Assembly: GCA_900547475.1 (NCBI GenBank)
Contig: URGW01000022.1
Span: 1 to 59,165, forward strand
Reading direction: 5' to 3'
DNA from: an uncultured Clostridium sp.
Lineage (GTDB): Bacteria > Bacillota > Clostridia > Clostridiales > Clostridiaceae
Length of the DNA: 59,165 nucleotides
Position numbers and translations under genes: made by a program. The notes under the pieces were generated by a model that saw only the letters and a list, made by a program, of their open reading frames with translations, did not search any database and was not told the origin of the DNA. Of this stretch, positions 1 to 8,609 are shown one piece after another (position 1 is the first letter of the stretch; every line of letters starts with the position of its first letter).

Positions 1-2
1 TA

Positions 3-776
3 AGGTGTACACTTGGACGTGAAACTGCAATTCAAAAAATGAAATGGACAGATGATGGCTGGCTAAGAATGTATGACGATTCAAATTTAGCAAAGGAATA
101 TGTAGAAGAAAGTAAGCTGCCAGAATATAAAGTTCCAGAAATACCTGATTTGGATGATTTTGATAGTGAAGAGCTTGGACTGCAATATTATGCTCCAAGA
201 ATTATGCCTTCATCATTTGCAGATGTTAAAGCAAGGCCAGGATATGTAAGAATTAGGGGGCAAGAATCTAGGTGTTCTTTAAATAAGGTAAGTATATTAG
301 CTAGAAAATTAACATCAGTTTATGCAACAGTTACAACAAAGATGGAATTTAAACCAGAAGTACATCAACATAGTGCAGGACTTATTATGTATTATGATAA
401 TATGAATTACATTTATTTAAGAAAGTATTATAGTGAAACATTAGGACAAAGTGCTTTATCTGTAATTCATCTTGAAAATGGAGAAAAAACAGAGTTTTTA
501 AATACAAGAATACCTGTTGATGAGTGTCCTATATATTTACGTTTAAAAGTAGAAGGTCGTCAATCTTATTTTGAATGGAGTTACGATGGAGAAGTTTATA
601 ACAAAATAGGAAAGGTATTTGATACAACTAAGTTTTCAGATGAGTACTGTAAGTATGGTGAATTTACTGGTACCTTTGTAGGACTTACTTGTGCAGATAG
701 AGTGCTTCATAAACATTATGCAGATTTTGATTTCTTTAATTATGAAGCAGATGAAACAAAGGATGTTAACTTTTAA
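3..776 (+). CDS. GH43 family beta-xylosidase, C-terminal part (cut by window edge)
   Basis: The reading frame is open from base 3, so the gene starts outside the window; the first ATG at 39 is internal. The residues before it (LGRETAIQK) and after it (MKWTDDGWLRM) resemble the end of the five-bladed catalytic domain of GH43 beta-xylosidases. The remaining ~200 residues look like the C-terminal beta-sandwich of that family (SAGLIMYYDNMNYIYLRKYY is typical), which shapes the active site. The family hydrolyses xylo-oligosaccharides from the non-reducing end, normally in the cytoplasm. The catalytic acids are not in the window, so activity cannot be judged. A strong terminator follows at 803. Confidence 0.85.
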   Translation, partial: RCTLGRETAIQKMKWTDDGWLRMYDDSNLAKEYVEESKLPEYKVPEIPDLDDFDSEELGLQYYAPRIMPSSFADVKARPGYVRIRGQESRCSLNKVSILARKLTSVYATVTTKMEFKPEVHQHSAGLIMYYDNMNYIYLRKYYSETLGQSALSVIHLENGEKTEFLNTRIPVDECPIYLRLKVEGRQSYFEWSYDGEVYNKIGKVFDTTKFSDEYCKYGEFTGTFVGLTCADRVLHKHYADFDFFNYEADETKDVNF

Positions 777-802
777 TAGTTAAATTAGTGTAAAAATAGT
801 GA

Positions 803-849
803 GAGTAGATAGATTTGTGTAAAAAAACAAATCTACCTACTCTTTTTAT
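803..849 (+). terminator. Rho-independent terminator after the xylosidase
   Basis: A 15-bp stem (803-817 with 828-842, one G-U pair) with a 10-nt A-rich loop is followed by TTTTTAT. Confidence 0.85.
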
Positions 850-988
850 ATGATTCTTTGGCAGATATAAAGAAGCTTAAAAATATATAAGATGATTAAA
901 TATATAATGAAAATATAGAGGTTGATATAAGTAATTTATTATAAATGCTTAACATATAGTATCTATAGAATAATAAAAGAGGGACTGT

Positions 989-2506
989 ATGGAAAGAAAA
1001 AAAGAAAACTTATTTATAAATGCAATATTACTAACTGCCACAATGATGATAATGAGAAGTATAGGTGTTATATTTAATGTATACATATCTAATGAAATTG
1101 GTACAGAAGGAATGGGATTATATAAGCTTATTGGTACAGTAAGTATGATTGCAATAACTTTTGCAACTTCAGGAGTAAGTTCAGCAGTAACTAGGATTGT
1201 AGCAGAAGAAGTATCAAAAAAAGAGTATAATAATGTAAAGTATGTAATGCTTAAAGCATGTACAATATGCGGAGTATTAGGAATAACAGCTTGCATTATA
1301 TTAAGTGTTTTTTCAAAAGATATAGCATCATTATTTTTAAAAGATACAAGAGTAATACTTTCATTAAAAATATTTGCAGTAAGTATTCCTTTTATTTCAA
1401 TATCAGCATGCTTAAAGGGGTATTTTTATGCTGTTAGAGATATTTTTATACCAATAACAAATCAGCTTGCAGAAGAGTTTATTAAAATTTCAGTAATAAT
1501 ATTATTATTAGATTTAGCAGTATCAATAAAGTTAGAATATGGTTGTGCTGTTCTTGTATTAGGAGCTGCAATAAGTGATATATTATCTTGTTTTTATGTA
1601 TTTATAGCATATAAGTTGGACAATAAGGAAAGTATAGATTTAATTAATATCAAAGAAAATACAAAGGGATTGACTAAAAGATTATTTAAAATATCTGTGC
1701 CTATAGCTGCTAATTCATATCTTATGTCTATATTTAGTACTGTTCAAATGATATTAATACCACTATCACTTATAAAGTTTGGAATGTCTGAAAGTGAGGC
1801 CATAAGTGTATTAGGTGGAGTTATGGGGATGGTGTTTCCTATAATAATGTTTCCAGCAACATTGCTTATGTCATTAGCAATGGTTTTGATGCCAGAGATT
1901 TCTAGAGCTAGAGCTATTAATAATAAGGAAAGGTTAAATAGTATAATTAATAGAAGTATTGGATTTACAAGTATAATAGGCATTATATCCTTTTTTATAT
2001 TTTTTACATTTTATAATGAATTATCTATGGCTATTTACAATAGGCAAGATATAGGAATGATTTTTAAGGTGATTTCTTTTATAATTCCATTTATGTACCT
2101 TGATATGATTATGGGAGGAATTTTAAATGGATTAAATGAGCAGGTAAAATCATTGGAATATCAGATTATGGAATCTATATTAAGGATTTTAGGAATATAT
2201 TTCTTAGTACCTATAAAAGGAATAGAAGGATTAATTATAGTAATATTTATATCTACAATATTTAGTTTTACTTTAAACTTTGTTACAGTGGTTAAGGTTA
2301 CAAATATTAAAATAAATTTATTAAATTGGGTAGTTATGCCTATGATTTTTGGCATAATATCAACTATATTTGGAAGGTTAATTTGGAGTGTGTTGACACA
2401 TAATACTTTAGTTATTGAAGTAAATACAATAATAGCTGTTAGCTGTATTGGAACTGTGTATTTAATATTATTAAAAACATTTAATTGTATAAAAATAAGA
2501 GATTAA
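989..2506 (+). CDS. SpoVB-like oligosaccharide/lipid flippase (MOP superfamily)
   Basis: 505 residues made almost wholly of hydrophobic helices, about 12-14 membrane segments, which matches the usual size of the SpoVB/MurJ-like polysaccharide transport family. The N-terminal run (NAILLTATMMIMRSIGVIFN, then EIGTEGMGLYKL) is characteristic of stage V sporulation protein B. Such proteins are thought to flip lipid-linked precursors for spore cortex or cell wall across the membrane. The start is supported by an AAAGAGGGA ribosome site just upstream. It stands alone between two terminator hairpins. Clostridia have several paralogues, so a strict SpoVB assignment is not certain. Confidence 0.8.
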   Translation: MERKKENLFINAILLTATMMIMRSIGVIFNVYISNEIGTEGMGLYKLIGTVSMIAITFATSGVSSAVTRIVAEEVSKKEYNNVKYVMLKACTICGVLGITACIILSVFSKDIASLFLKDTRVILSLKIFAVSIPFISISACLKGYFYAVRDIFIPITNQLAEEFIKISVIILLLDLAVSIKLEYGCAVLVLGAAISDILSCFYVFIAYKLDNKESIDLINIKENTKGLTKRLFKISVPIAANSYLMSIFSTVQMILIPLSLIKFGMSESEAISVLGGVMGMVFPIIMFPATLLMSLAMVLMPEISRARAINNKERLNSIINRSIGFTSIIGIISFFIFFTFYNELSMAIYNRQDIGMIFKVISFIIPFMYLDMIMGGILNGLNEQVKSLEYQIMESILRILGIYFLVPIKGIEGLIIVIFISTIFSFTLNFVTVVKVTNIKINLLNWVVMPMIFGIISTIFGRLIWSVLTHNTLVIEVNTIIAVSCIGTVYLILLKTFNCIKIRD

Positions 2507-2543
2507 TATATTTGTGAAATTTAAGTTAATTGCCTTTTTATTC

Positions 2544-2586
2544 AACCTCAGAGATAAATCCATATATTGGATTTACCTCTGAGGTT
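2544..2586. repeat. Dispersed palindromic hairpin, copy 1 (loop type B)
   Basis: Arms AACCTCAGAG (2544-2553) and CTCTGAGGTT (2577-2586) enclose an inner ATAAATCC/GGATTTAC stem and the loop ATATATT. It lies 38 bp past the flippase stop. No long T-tract follows, so termination is less certain here than at the other copies. It shares inner stem and loop with the copies at 22324, 24541 and 37361. Confidence 0.85.
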
Positions 2587-2793
2587 ATTACATTATTTGT
2601 AATTATAATGGTTAAATTAGCAATATATAGTTTGTATTTTTTATATGAGGCAATATTAACTATAATGCTAAATTTAGTTATATGCTATGAAATATAGTAT
2701 ATTTTTGAAAAGAATATAAATAAAAAAATTGTTTATCAATTAATTAAAGTGTTTCTATGTATAAGTAAATATGTTAAAATATTACTATAAAAT

Positions 2794-2858
2794 TGTTCTA
2801 ACTTAATATTTATAGAAATATTAAATAATTAGAACACACTAATTTGAAAACGTTTATA
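2794..2858 (+). promoter_or_regulatory. Inverted repeat and cre-like site upstream of the alcohol dehydrogenase
   Basis: The 324-bp gap between the hairpin at 2586 and the gene at 2911 is AT-rich and has no ORF. Within it TGTTCTAA (2794-2801) pairs with TTAGAACA (2829-2836), and the inner TAATATTT/AAATATTA also pairs, a possible operator or RNA hairpin. TTGAAAACGTTTATA at 2844-2858 fits the CcpA cre consensus with one mismatch. Regulation by CcpA or another factor is inferred only. Confidence 0.4.
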
Positions 2859-2910
2859 AAGGTAGTTGTGTTAGTCAATGTAAAAAAATAATATAAAGGG
2901 GTTGTTAATT

Positions 2911-3987
2911 ATGAGAGGATTTGCAATGTTAGGGATAGGAAAAACAGGGTGGATTGAAAAAGAAGAACCAGTATGTGGGCCATTAGATGCTATTGTTAGA
3001 CCAATAGCAGTAGCACCATGTACATCTGATATACACACTGTTTGGGCTGGAGCTATTGGAGAAAGGCATGATATGATATTAGGCCATGAAGCTGTTGGTG
3101 AAATTGTAGAGGTTGGACAACTAGTTAAAGATTTTAAAGTTGGTGATAAGGTAATAGTACCAGCTATTACTCCAGATTGGGGATCAATAGAAGCTCAAAA
3201 TGGATATGCTCAGCATTCAGGTGGTATGCTTGCAGGTTGGAAGTTCTCTAATTTTAAAGATGGTGTATTTGCTGAAAAGTTTCATGTAAATGAAGCAGAT
3301 GCTAATCTTGCACTTTTACCAGATGGAATTGATCCAGCTGAAGCAGTTATGTTATGCGATATGGTAGTAACAGGTTTTCATGGAGCAGAGTTAGCTGATA
3401 TTAAATTAGGAGATAGTGTTTGTGTTATTGGAATAGGTCCAGTTGGATTAATGGCAGTTCAAGGGGCAAATAAAATGGGAGCATCTCATATATTTGCAGT
3501 AGGGTCTAGGCCTAACTGTGTTAAAATAGCAAAGGAATATGGAGCAACAGAAATAATAAATTACAAGCAAGGAGATATAGTAGAACAAGTTCTTGCTAAA
3601 ACAAATGGAAAAGGGGTAGATAAGGTTATAATAGCTGGAGGAGATGTTGATACTTTTGCACAAGCTATAAAAATGTTAAAGGCTGGAGGAAGTATAGGTA
3701 ATGTAAATTATCTAGGAGAGGGCGAATTTATTAAGATACCAAGAGTTGAGTGGGGAGTTGGTATGGGCCATAAGAAAATAAATGCAGGTCTTACTCCTGG
3801 TGGAAGATTAAAGATGGAAAAAATGGCAAATTTATTAGTAACTAAAAAGATTGATACTAGTAAACTTATAACTCATAAATTTGAAGGTTTTGATAAAATT
3901 GAAGAAGCTCTAATGCTTATGAAGGATAAACCAGCAGAATTGATAAAACCTGTTGTAGTTATTGATTGGAGTAAAGAAAATAAATAA
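2911..3987 (+). CDS. adh: NADP-dependent secondary alcohol (isopropanol) dehydrogenase, zinc type
   Basis: 358 residues of the medium-chain dehydrogenase family, very like the C. beijerinckii and Thermoanaerobacter secondary alcohol dehydrogenases. The catalytic zinc ligands of that group are present at the expected places: C37, H59 and D150, with E60 beside them. The Rossmann GIGPVGL motif is followed by VGSRP, the NADP(H)-binding residues of this family. It interconverts acetone and isopropanol or similar ketone/alcohol pairs in the cytoplasm. The start is the ATG at 2911, nine bases after AAAGGGG; an in-frame TTG at 2902 lies inside the ribosome site region. A long terminator follows. Confidence 0.92.
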   Translation: MRGFAMLGIGKTGWIEKEEPVCGPLDAIVRPIAVAPCTSDIHTVWAGAIGERHDMILGHEAVGEIVEVGQLVKDFKVGDKVIVPAITPDWGSIEAQNGYAQHSGGMLAGWKFSNFKDGVFAEKFHVNEADANLALLPDGIDPAEAVMLCDMVVTGFHGAELADIKLGDSVCVIGIGPVGLMAVQGANKMGASHIFAVGSRPNCVKIAKEYGATEIINYKQGDIVEQVLAKTNGKGVDKVIIAGGDVDTFAQAIKMLKAGGSIGNVNYLGEGEFIKIPRVEWGVGMGHKKINAGLTPGGRLKMEKMANLLVTKKIDTSKLITHKFEGFDKIEEALMLMKDKPAELIKPVVVIDWSKENK

Positions 3988-4001
3988 ATCTAAATAAATC
4001 A

Positions 4002-4086
4002 AAAACAGTATCTTGATATTTAAATTTAAGTGTACCATGTCTACTTGATAGGTAACAGTTAAATTTAAGATACTGTTTTTTTTTGT
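4002..4086 (+). terminator. Terminator after the secondary alcohol dehydrogenase
   Basis: AAAACAGTATCT and the inner TTTAAATTTA pair across a ~35-nt loop with TAAATTTAAGATACTGTTTT, followed by nine T residues. A four-base bulge (TGAT) interrupts the left arm. Confidence 0.75.
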
Positions 4087-4087
4087 T

Positions 4088-4117
4088 TTGCAAATTAAGA
4101 TATTATAGTATTATAAT
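4088..4117 (+). promoter_or_regulatory. Sigma-A type promoter for the iron-type dehydrogenase
   Basis: TTGCAA (4088-4093), an 18-bp spacer and TATAAT (4112-4117), 43 bp before the chosen start. It begins right after the T-tract of the upstream terminator. Confidence 0.55.
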
Positions 4118-4160
4118 GGATAATATAGAAAATTATAGTTTTATAAAAAGGGGGATATTT

Positions 4161-5249
4161 ATGACAAATTATAGTGTATTTTTACCAAGTTATAGTATAG
4201 GAGTTGACGCCTATAAAAGGATACCATATGTTACAAGAAGATATGGCAATAAGGTAGTAGTGATTGGGGGAAAAACAGCTATATCTAAGGCAAAAAGTGA
4301 TATTTTAGAAGGTATAAATGAATCTAATATAAAAGTATTAGATTTCATTTGGTATGGAGGAAATTCTTCATATGAAAATGTAGAAGCTTTACTAAATAAC
4401 ACAAAAGTTAAGGAAGCAGATATTATTTTTGCAGTAGGAGGAGGAAGAGCTATTGATACATGTAAAGTTGTATCAGATAAGTTAGACAAGCCAATGTTTT
4501 CATTTCCTACAATAGCATCTAACTGTGCGGCATGTACAGCTATTGCAGTAATGTACAATGCTGATGATACTTTTAGAGATTATTATTATCCAAGTGAACC
4601 AGCAATTCATACTTTTATTAATACAAGAATAATAGCAGAAGCACCAGATAATTTTTTATGGGCAGGTATTGGAGATGCATTATCAAAAGAATCTGAAGTG
4701 TTACTTGCAACAAGAGGAAAGGAACTTTCACATACACCATTATTAGGAGCTCAATTAAGTCGTGCTTGTGATGAGCCATTATTAAATTTTTCTGCTAAGG
4801 CTTTAGAAGATTGCAGACATAACACTACATCATATGAATTAGAACAAATAGCTTTAGATATTATTATAAGTACAGGTTTGGTGTCAAACTTAACTAGTGA
4901 TGCGGAAAAGTATTATTATAATAGCAGTTTAGCTCATTGTGTTTATTATGGTTCAACAGTTGTACCAGGATGTGCTGGTCATCTTCATGGGGAAATAGTA
5001 TCTTTTGGAGTGTTATGTTTATTAACTTATGATAAACAGTTTGAAAAACGTGATAGAATTTATGAGTTTAATAAGAGTATAGGACTTCCTACGTGCTTAG
5101 ATGATATAGGTATTAAGAAGGAGGATGTTGAAAAGATGGTTCATAAAATGAATGGAGTAACAGAATGGTATTGTGCTCCATATGAAGTAACGGAAGAAAA
5201 CTTTATTAAAGCAATTTTAGATACAGATGAATATTCTAAAAATAAATAG
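4161..5249 (+). CDS. Iron-containing / glycerol-dehydrogenase-like polyol dehydrogenase
   Basis: 362 residues of the group III metal-dependent dehydrogenase superfamily. The nucleotide-binding GGGRAIDTCK motif is at about 94-103. Metal-ligand positions of the glycerol dehydrogenase family look present: the Asp in GIGDALSKE and the His residues in SLAHCVYYG and GHLHGEIVSFG. It probably oxidises or reduces a small polyol or hydroxyketone with NAD(P)H in the cytoplasm; the substrate cannot be told. The ATG at 4161 follows AAAAGGGGG closely; the longer frame from 4083 would run through the promoter. It has its own promoter and terminator. Confidence 0.82.
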   Translation: MTNYSVFLPSYSIGVDAYKRIPYVTRRYGNKVVVIGGKTAISKAKSDILEGINESNIKVLDFIWYGGNSSYENVEALLNNTKVKEADIIFAVGGGRAIDTCKVVSDKLDKPMFSFPTIASNCAACTAIAVMYNADDTFRDYYYPSEPAIHTFINTRIIAEAPDNFLWAGIGDALSKESEVLLATRGKELSHTPLLGAQLSRACDEPLLNFSAKALEDCRHNTTSYELEQIALDIIISTGLVSNLTSDAEKYYYNSSLAHCVYYGSTVVPGCAGHLHGEIVSFGVLCLLTYDKQFEKRDRIYEFNKSIGLPTCLDDIGIKKEDVEKMVHKMNGVTEWYCAPYEVTEENFIKAILDTDEYSKNK

Positions 5250-5281
5250 GAATTATTAATATAAAGATTTATATATAGAAC

Positions 5282-5325
5282 AATGAACCCATTTAAGTAG
5301 TATATTTAAATGGGTTCATTATTTT
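5282..5325. terminator. Bidirectional terminator between convergent genes
   Basis: A perfect 15-bp stem, AATGAACCCATTTAA with TTAAATGGGTTCATT, and an 8-nt loop, flanked by T/A-rich ends. It can serve the plus-strand dehydrogenase and, by its position, the minus-strand gene ending at 5333. Confidence 0.8.
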
Positions 5326-5332
5326 AGCTTAT

Positions 5333-6037
5333 TTATACAGTTTGAAATTTTGAGGATGATTTTTTATTTAAAGCTTTATTAATACGCATTACAGCATATG
5401 TTATGAATACTAAACTATAAATTAAAACATTTAGTATATATTGTGAATTACCAGTTGTAGCAACTGGAAACATTATAAGCATAACATGTAAATAAATTAA
5501 TCCATAAAAAAGATAAGCAAATCTTTGAATATTTTTCCAAGTCTTATATTTCATTTTCTTTCTAATACTTGGGAAAGATGTAATCATAAGTGGAAACATA
5601 ATAGCCATTAAAACTACACTTATAATTGCTGCCAAAAGCATATTAATTGACATTGATTTAGGATTTGTAAATAATGTTACAAAATGGTATCTACCAAAAA
5701 TAATATTATGAGCAAGAGTAAGAATGCTTGCTATAATAGATAGCTCAGCTCTAATTGGCATTAAAAATTTAATTAGCTTACTTCCATTTTTAAAAGCTCC
5801 TGTATACATAACTACTACAAATAGTGATGTTGCAAAAGTACTTTTCGTAAATAAAGGTAATATATACTCTTTAATGAAGGGGGATACATTTGAAAGAGCT
5901 CCGCTATATGAAGCAACAATTAATGAGATTGATATAATTGTTGATAAAGCATAGCAAAGTTTTGAGTGTTTTTTTATGAAATCGCGCCCTATAAAAATAA
6001 TAACAATTGCTAAAATAATAGAAATTAAAAAAGTCAT
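5333..6037 (-). CDS. Ferric-reductase-like transmembrane protein (heme b type)
   Basis: 234 residues with about six or seven membrane helices, resembling the ferric reductase-like transmembrane (YedZ/MsrQ-like) family. Histidines that could ligate heme lie in LAHNIIFGRYH and in LIYLHVML, on helices well apart in sequence. No flavin or NAD(P)H domain is attached, so it would need a partner for electrons. The start is supported by AGGAGG seven bases upstream. Its promoter carries a strong Fur-box candidate, which agrees with a role in iron metabolism, but the electron acceptor is unknown. Confidence 0.65.
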   Translation of the reverse strand: MTFLISIILAIVIIFIGRDFIKKHSKLCYALSTIISISLIVASYSGALSNVSPFIKEYILPLFTKSTFATSLFVVVMYTGAFKNGSKLIKFLMPIRAELSIIASILTLAHNIIFGRYHFVTLFTNPKSMSINMLLAAIISVVLMAIMFPLMITSFPSIRKKMKYKTWKNIQRFAYLFYGLIYLHVMLIMFPVATTGNSQYILNVLIYSLVFITYAVMRINKALNKKSSSKFQTV

Positions 6038-6102
6038 AATAACCTCCTATGAATATGTTTGTTGTGAGTTGTTACTATAAAGTCTAACTTGTAATAAATA
6101 AG

Positions 6103-6143
6103 AGTATATATTTAAAACACATTAAAATCAATAATCATTCTCA
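6103..6143 (-). promoter_or_regulatory. Promoter with overlapping Fur box for the ferric-reductase-like gene
   Basis: Reading the minus strand, TGAGAATGATTATTG (6143-6129) matches 12 of 14 fixed positions of the 7-1-7 Fur consensus. It overlaps the -35 TTGATT (6131-6126), which is 17 bp from the -10 TATACT (6108-6103). Repressor binding here would block RNA polymerase. Confidence 0.65.
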
Positions 6144-6199
6144 ATTAACTAAATATAGTTAAAATTTTTATTAAATATAGTTAAAGTGATAAATTAATT

Positions 6200-6236
6200 A
6201 AACACTAGAGTTTATTTACCTAGTGTTTTTTATTTT
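6200..6236 (+). terminator. Terminator-like hairpin in the divergent gap
   Basis: AAACACTAG (6200-6208) pairs with CTAGTGTTT (6220-6228) and is followed by a T-rich tail. It lies upstream of the ABC operon promoter, so it does not end any gene I can see. Confidence 0.65.
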
Positions 6237-6281
6237 TATAAAAACCTTATAACCATTAAAAGGAATTATAGTTAAAAAATG

Positions 6282-6310
6282 TTGACAATCAATAAAAAGA
6301 ATATTATAGT
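6282..6310 (+). promoter_or_regulatory. Promoter of the amino acid ABC transporter operon
   Basis: A consensus TTGACA (6282-6287), a 17-bp spacer and TATAGT (6305-6310). The leader of ~100 nt up to the first start codon shows no riboswitch that I recognise. Confidence 0.7.
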
Positions 6311-6420
6311 ATTCTTATCGGAAAAGTAGGGAAAGTTATTAATGTAAAATCCAATGAACAAAATAATAGAGAAGATAATAAATTATATAATCATAATATT
6401 ATTAATTGGGGGAGGGTAAA

Positions 6421-7092
6421 TTGGATATTAATTTTATTCAGACACATTATCATTTATATATTGAAGCTGGAGTTTTAACTATTAGAATTGCAGCTATAGG
6501 AATATTACTATCCTTAATTATTGGAATTATATGTAGCTTAATTAAGACTATGAAAATACCAGTCTTAAAGACTATAGTATCAATATATATTGAGCTATCA
6601 AGAAATACACCATTATTAATTCAATTATTTTTCTTATACTTTGGTTTGCCAAAGATAGGAATTACATTAAGTTCAGAGGCTTGTGGAATTGTGGGACTAG
6701 CTTTTTTAGGAGGTAGTTATATGGCAGAGGCATTTCGGTCAGGAATTGAAAATGTATCTGTGGTACAGCATGAGTCAGCATTAAGTTTAGGAATGACAAA
6801 AATGCAAGTGTTTTGGCACATAGCATTGCCCCAAGCCTTTGAAACTTCAGTACCTGTTTTATGTGCTAATTTTATTTTTTTAATAAAAGAAACTTCAGTG
6901 TTTAGTGCTGTTGCTTTAGCAGATTTAATGTTTGTAGCAAAGGATTTAATTGGAGTTTATTACAAGACAGATGAAGCATTACTTATGTTAGTAATGGCAT
7001 ATTTAATAATTTTACTTCCAATTTCATTAATTTGTACAGTAATAGAAAGGAGAGTGCGTTATGCAGGATTTGGGAATTCGAGTGCTATTTGA
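6421..7092 (+). CDS. Polar amino acid ABC transporter permease 1 (HisMQ family)
   Basis: 223 residues with about five membrane helices. The cytoplasmic EAA-type loop is SALSLGMTKMQVFWHIALPQ, which docks on the ATPase. The N-terminal signature IELSRNTPLLIQLFFLYFGL is typical of glutamine/glutamate/cystine-type permeases. The start is probably TTG at 6421, right after GGGGGAGGG; the upstream TTG at 6406 would bury that ribosome site. It overlaps the next gene by 32 bp, so translation is likely coupled. With the second permease it probably forms a heterodimeric channel. Confidence 0.88.
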   Translation: MDINFIQTHYHLYIEAGVLTIRIAAIGILLSLIIGIICSLIKTMKIPVLKTIVSIYIELSRNTPLLIQLFFLYFGLPKIGITLSSEACGIVGLAFLGGSYMAEAFRSGIENVSVVQHESALSLGMTKMQVFWHIALPQAFETSVPVLCANFIFLIKETSVFSAVALADLMFVAKDLIGVYYKTDEALLMLVMAYLIILLPISLICTVIERRVRYAGFGNSSAI

Positions 7093-7738
7093 AGGTAATA
7101 ATTTTTTGCGTTTATGTCAGGGCATATGGGTATCATTAAGAATAGCACTAATATCTATGTTACTGTCAGTAGGCTTTGGAATTTTGATGGGAGTAATAAT
7201 GACTAGTAAAAATAAGATAGTTAGATTACTTTGTAGGATATATTTAGAAACTGTAAGAATAATGCCACAGCTTGTTTTACTATTTTTAGTATACTTTGGT
7301 GCAGCAAAGCATATAGGTATAAATTTTTCAGGTGAAGCCGCAGCAATAATAGTATTTACTTTTTGGGGAACAGCAGAAATGGGAGACTTAGTAAGAAGTG
7401 CAATTATTTCAGTACCAAAGCATCAATATGAAACTGGATTTGCTTTAGCAATGACAAAGCCACAGGTATTTATACATATTATAATACCTCAAACTATTAG
7501 GCCATTAGTTCCATCTGCAATGAATTTATTAACAAGAATGATTAAGACTACATCTTTGGTAGTACTTATTGGAGTAGTTGAAGTTGTTAAGGTTGGTAAG
7601 CAGATAATAGATGCAAATAGGTATGTAATACAAGATTCAGCACTTTGGGTATATGGAGCAATATTTATAATGTATTTTATTATTTGTTTTCCATTTTCAA
7701 AGTTGTCAGAAGTGTTAGAAAGGAGGCTAAATAGTTAA
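7061..7738 (+). CDS. Polar amino acid ABC transporter permease 2 (HisMQ family)
   Basis: 225 residues, about five membrane helices, with the same family signatures as its partner: LETVRIMPQLVLLFLVYFG near residue 65 and the EAA loop GFALAMTKPQVFIHIIIPQ near 130. ATG at 7061 follows AAAGGAGAG, which lies inside the end of the upstream gene. One base separates its stop from the ATPase start. The two permeases differ enough in sequence to be complementary subunits rather than a recent duplication. Confidence 0.88.
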   Translation: MQDLGIRVLFEGNNFLRLCQGIWVSLRIALISMLLSVGFGILMGVIMTSKNKIVRLLCRIYLETVRIMPQLVLLFLVYFGAAKHIGINFSGEAAAIIVFTFWGTAEMGDLVRSAIISVPKHQYETGFALAMTKPQVFIHIIIPQTIRPLVPSAMNLLTRMIKTTSLVVLIGVVEVVKVGKQIIDANRYVIQDSALWVYGAIFIMYFIICFPFSKLSEVLERRLNS

Positions 7739-7739
7739 T

Positions 7740-8507
7740 ATGACTAAAAAAATATTAGAAGTTGAAAATTTAACAAAATCATATAATAAGAAAAATGTAG
7801 TATTAAATAATCTTTCATTTTCACTAGAAAAAGGAGAAGTAGTAGTTGTTGTAGGGCCTTCAGGATGTGGGAAAAGCACATTTTTAAGATGTTTAAATAA
7901 ACTTGAAGAAATAGATTCAGGTAAGATTATTTTAAATGGAAAGGAAATATCATCTGAAAATAATAAGGTAAATGAAATACGTGAAAAAATAGGAATGGTA
8001 TTTCAAAGCTATGAGTTATTTCCAAATATGAATATAATGAAAAATTTAATTTTGGCACCTACTTTAGTTCAAAATAGAAAAAAGGAAGAGGTAAAAGTAG
8101 AAGCTGAAAAACTTTTAGACAGAGTTGGACTTTTAGATAGAAAAAATGATTATCCAAGGCAGTTATCAGGAGGTCAAAAACAAAGAGTTGCTATTGTACG
8201 ATCTTTAATTATGCATCCACAAATATTATTATTAGATGAAATAACGGCAGCTTTAGATCCAGAAATGGTAAGAGAGGTTCTTCAAGTTGTATTAGAGCTT
8301 GCAAGAGATGGAATGACTATGGTAATTGTAACACATGAAATGGAGTTTGCTAGGGCTGTAGCTGATAGAGTTATTTTTATGGATGGTGGACATATTATTG
8401 AAGAAGCACCACCAGAGGAGTTTTTTAATAATCCTAAGACTAACAGAGCAAAACAGTTTCTTAATACATTTACTTATGAAAGTGTACAAGAAGTTACAAC
8501 AAAATAA
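7740..8507 (+). CDS. Polar amino acid ABC transporter ATP-binding protein (GlnQ-like)
   Basis: 255 residues with every ABC motif: Walker A GPSGCGKST (~38-46), the Q-loop in VFQSYELFP, the signature LSGGQKQR, Walker B ILLLDEITAALD and the switch His in VTHEM. It energises uptake through the two permeases. The ribosome site AAAGGAGG lies in the end of the upstream gene, which supports translation as one operon. Confidence 0.92.
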   Translation: MTKKILEVENLTKSYNKKNVVLNNLSFSLEKGEVVVVVGPSGCGKSTFLRCLNKLEEIDSGKIILNGKEISSENNKVNEIREKIGMVFQSYELFPNMNIMKNLILAPTLVQNRKKEEVKVEAEKLLDRVGLLDRKNDYPRQLSGGQKQRVAIVRSLIMHPQILLLDEITAALDPEMVREVLQVVLELARDGMTMVIVTHEMEFARAVADRVIFMDGGHIIEEAPPEEFFNNPKTNRAKQFLNTFTYESVQEVTTK

Positions 8508-8609
8508 TTCTAAGTATATTAAGTATATATGGAAATGTCTAAAAATTAATAATAGATAATAATTAATTTATTATTAGTATTAAATATAAAAATTAAGGGG
8601 ACTTTTATA

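Noticed and set aside
5724..5954. Plus-strand frame inside the ferric-reductase-like gene
   Set aside because: The minus-strand gene has a promoter, ribosome site and clear membrane protein pattern; this frame has none.
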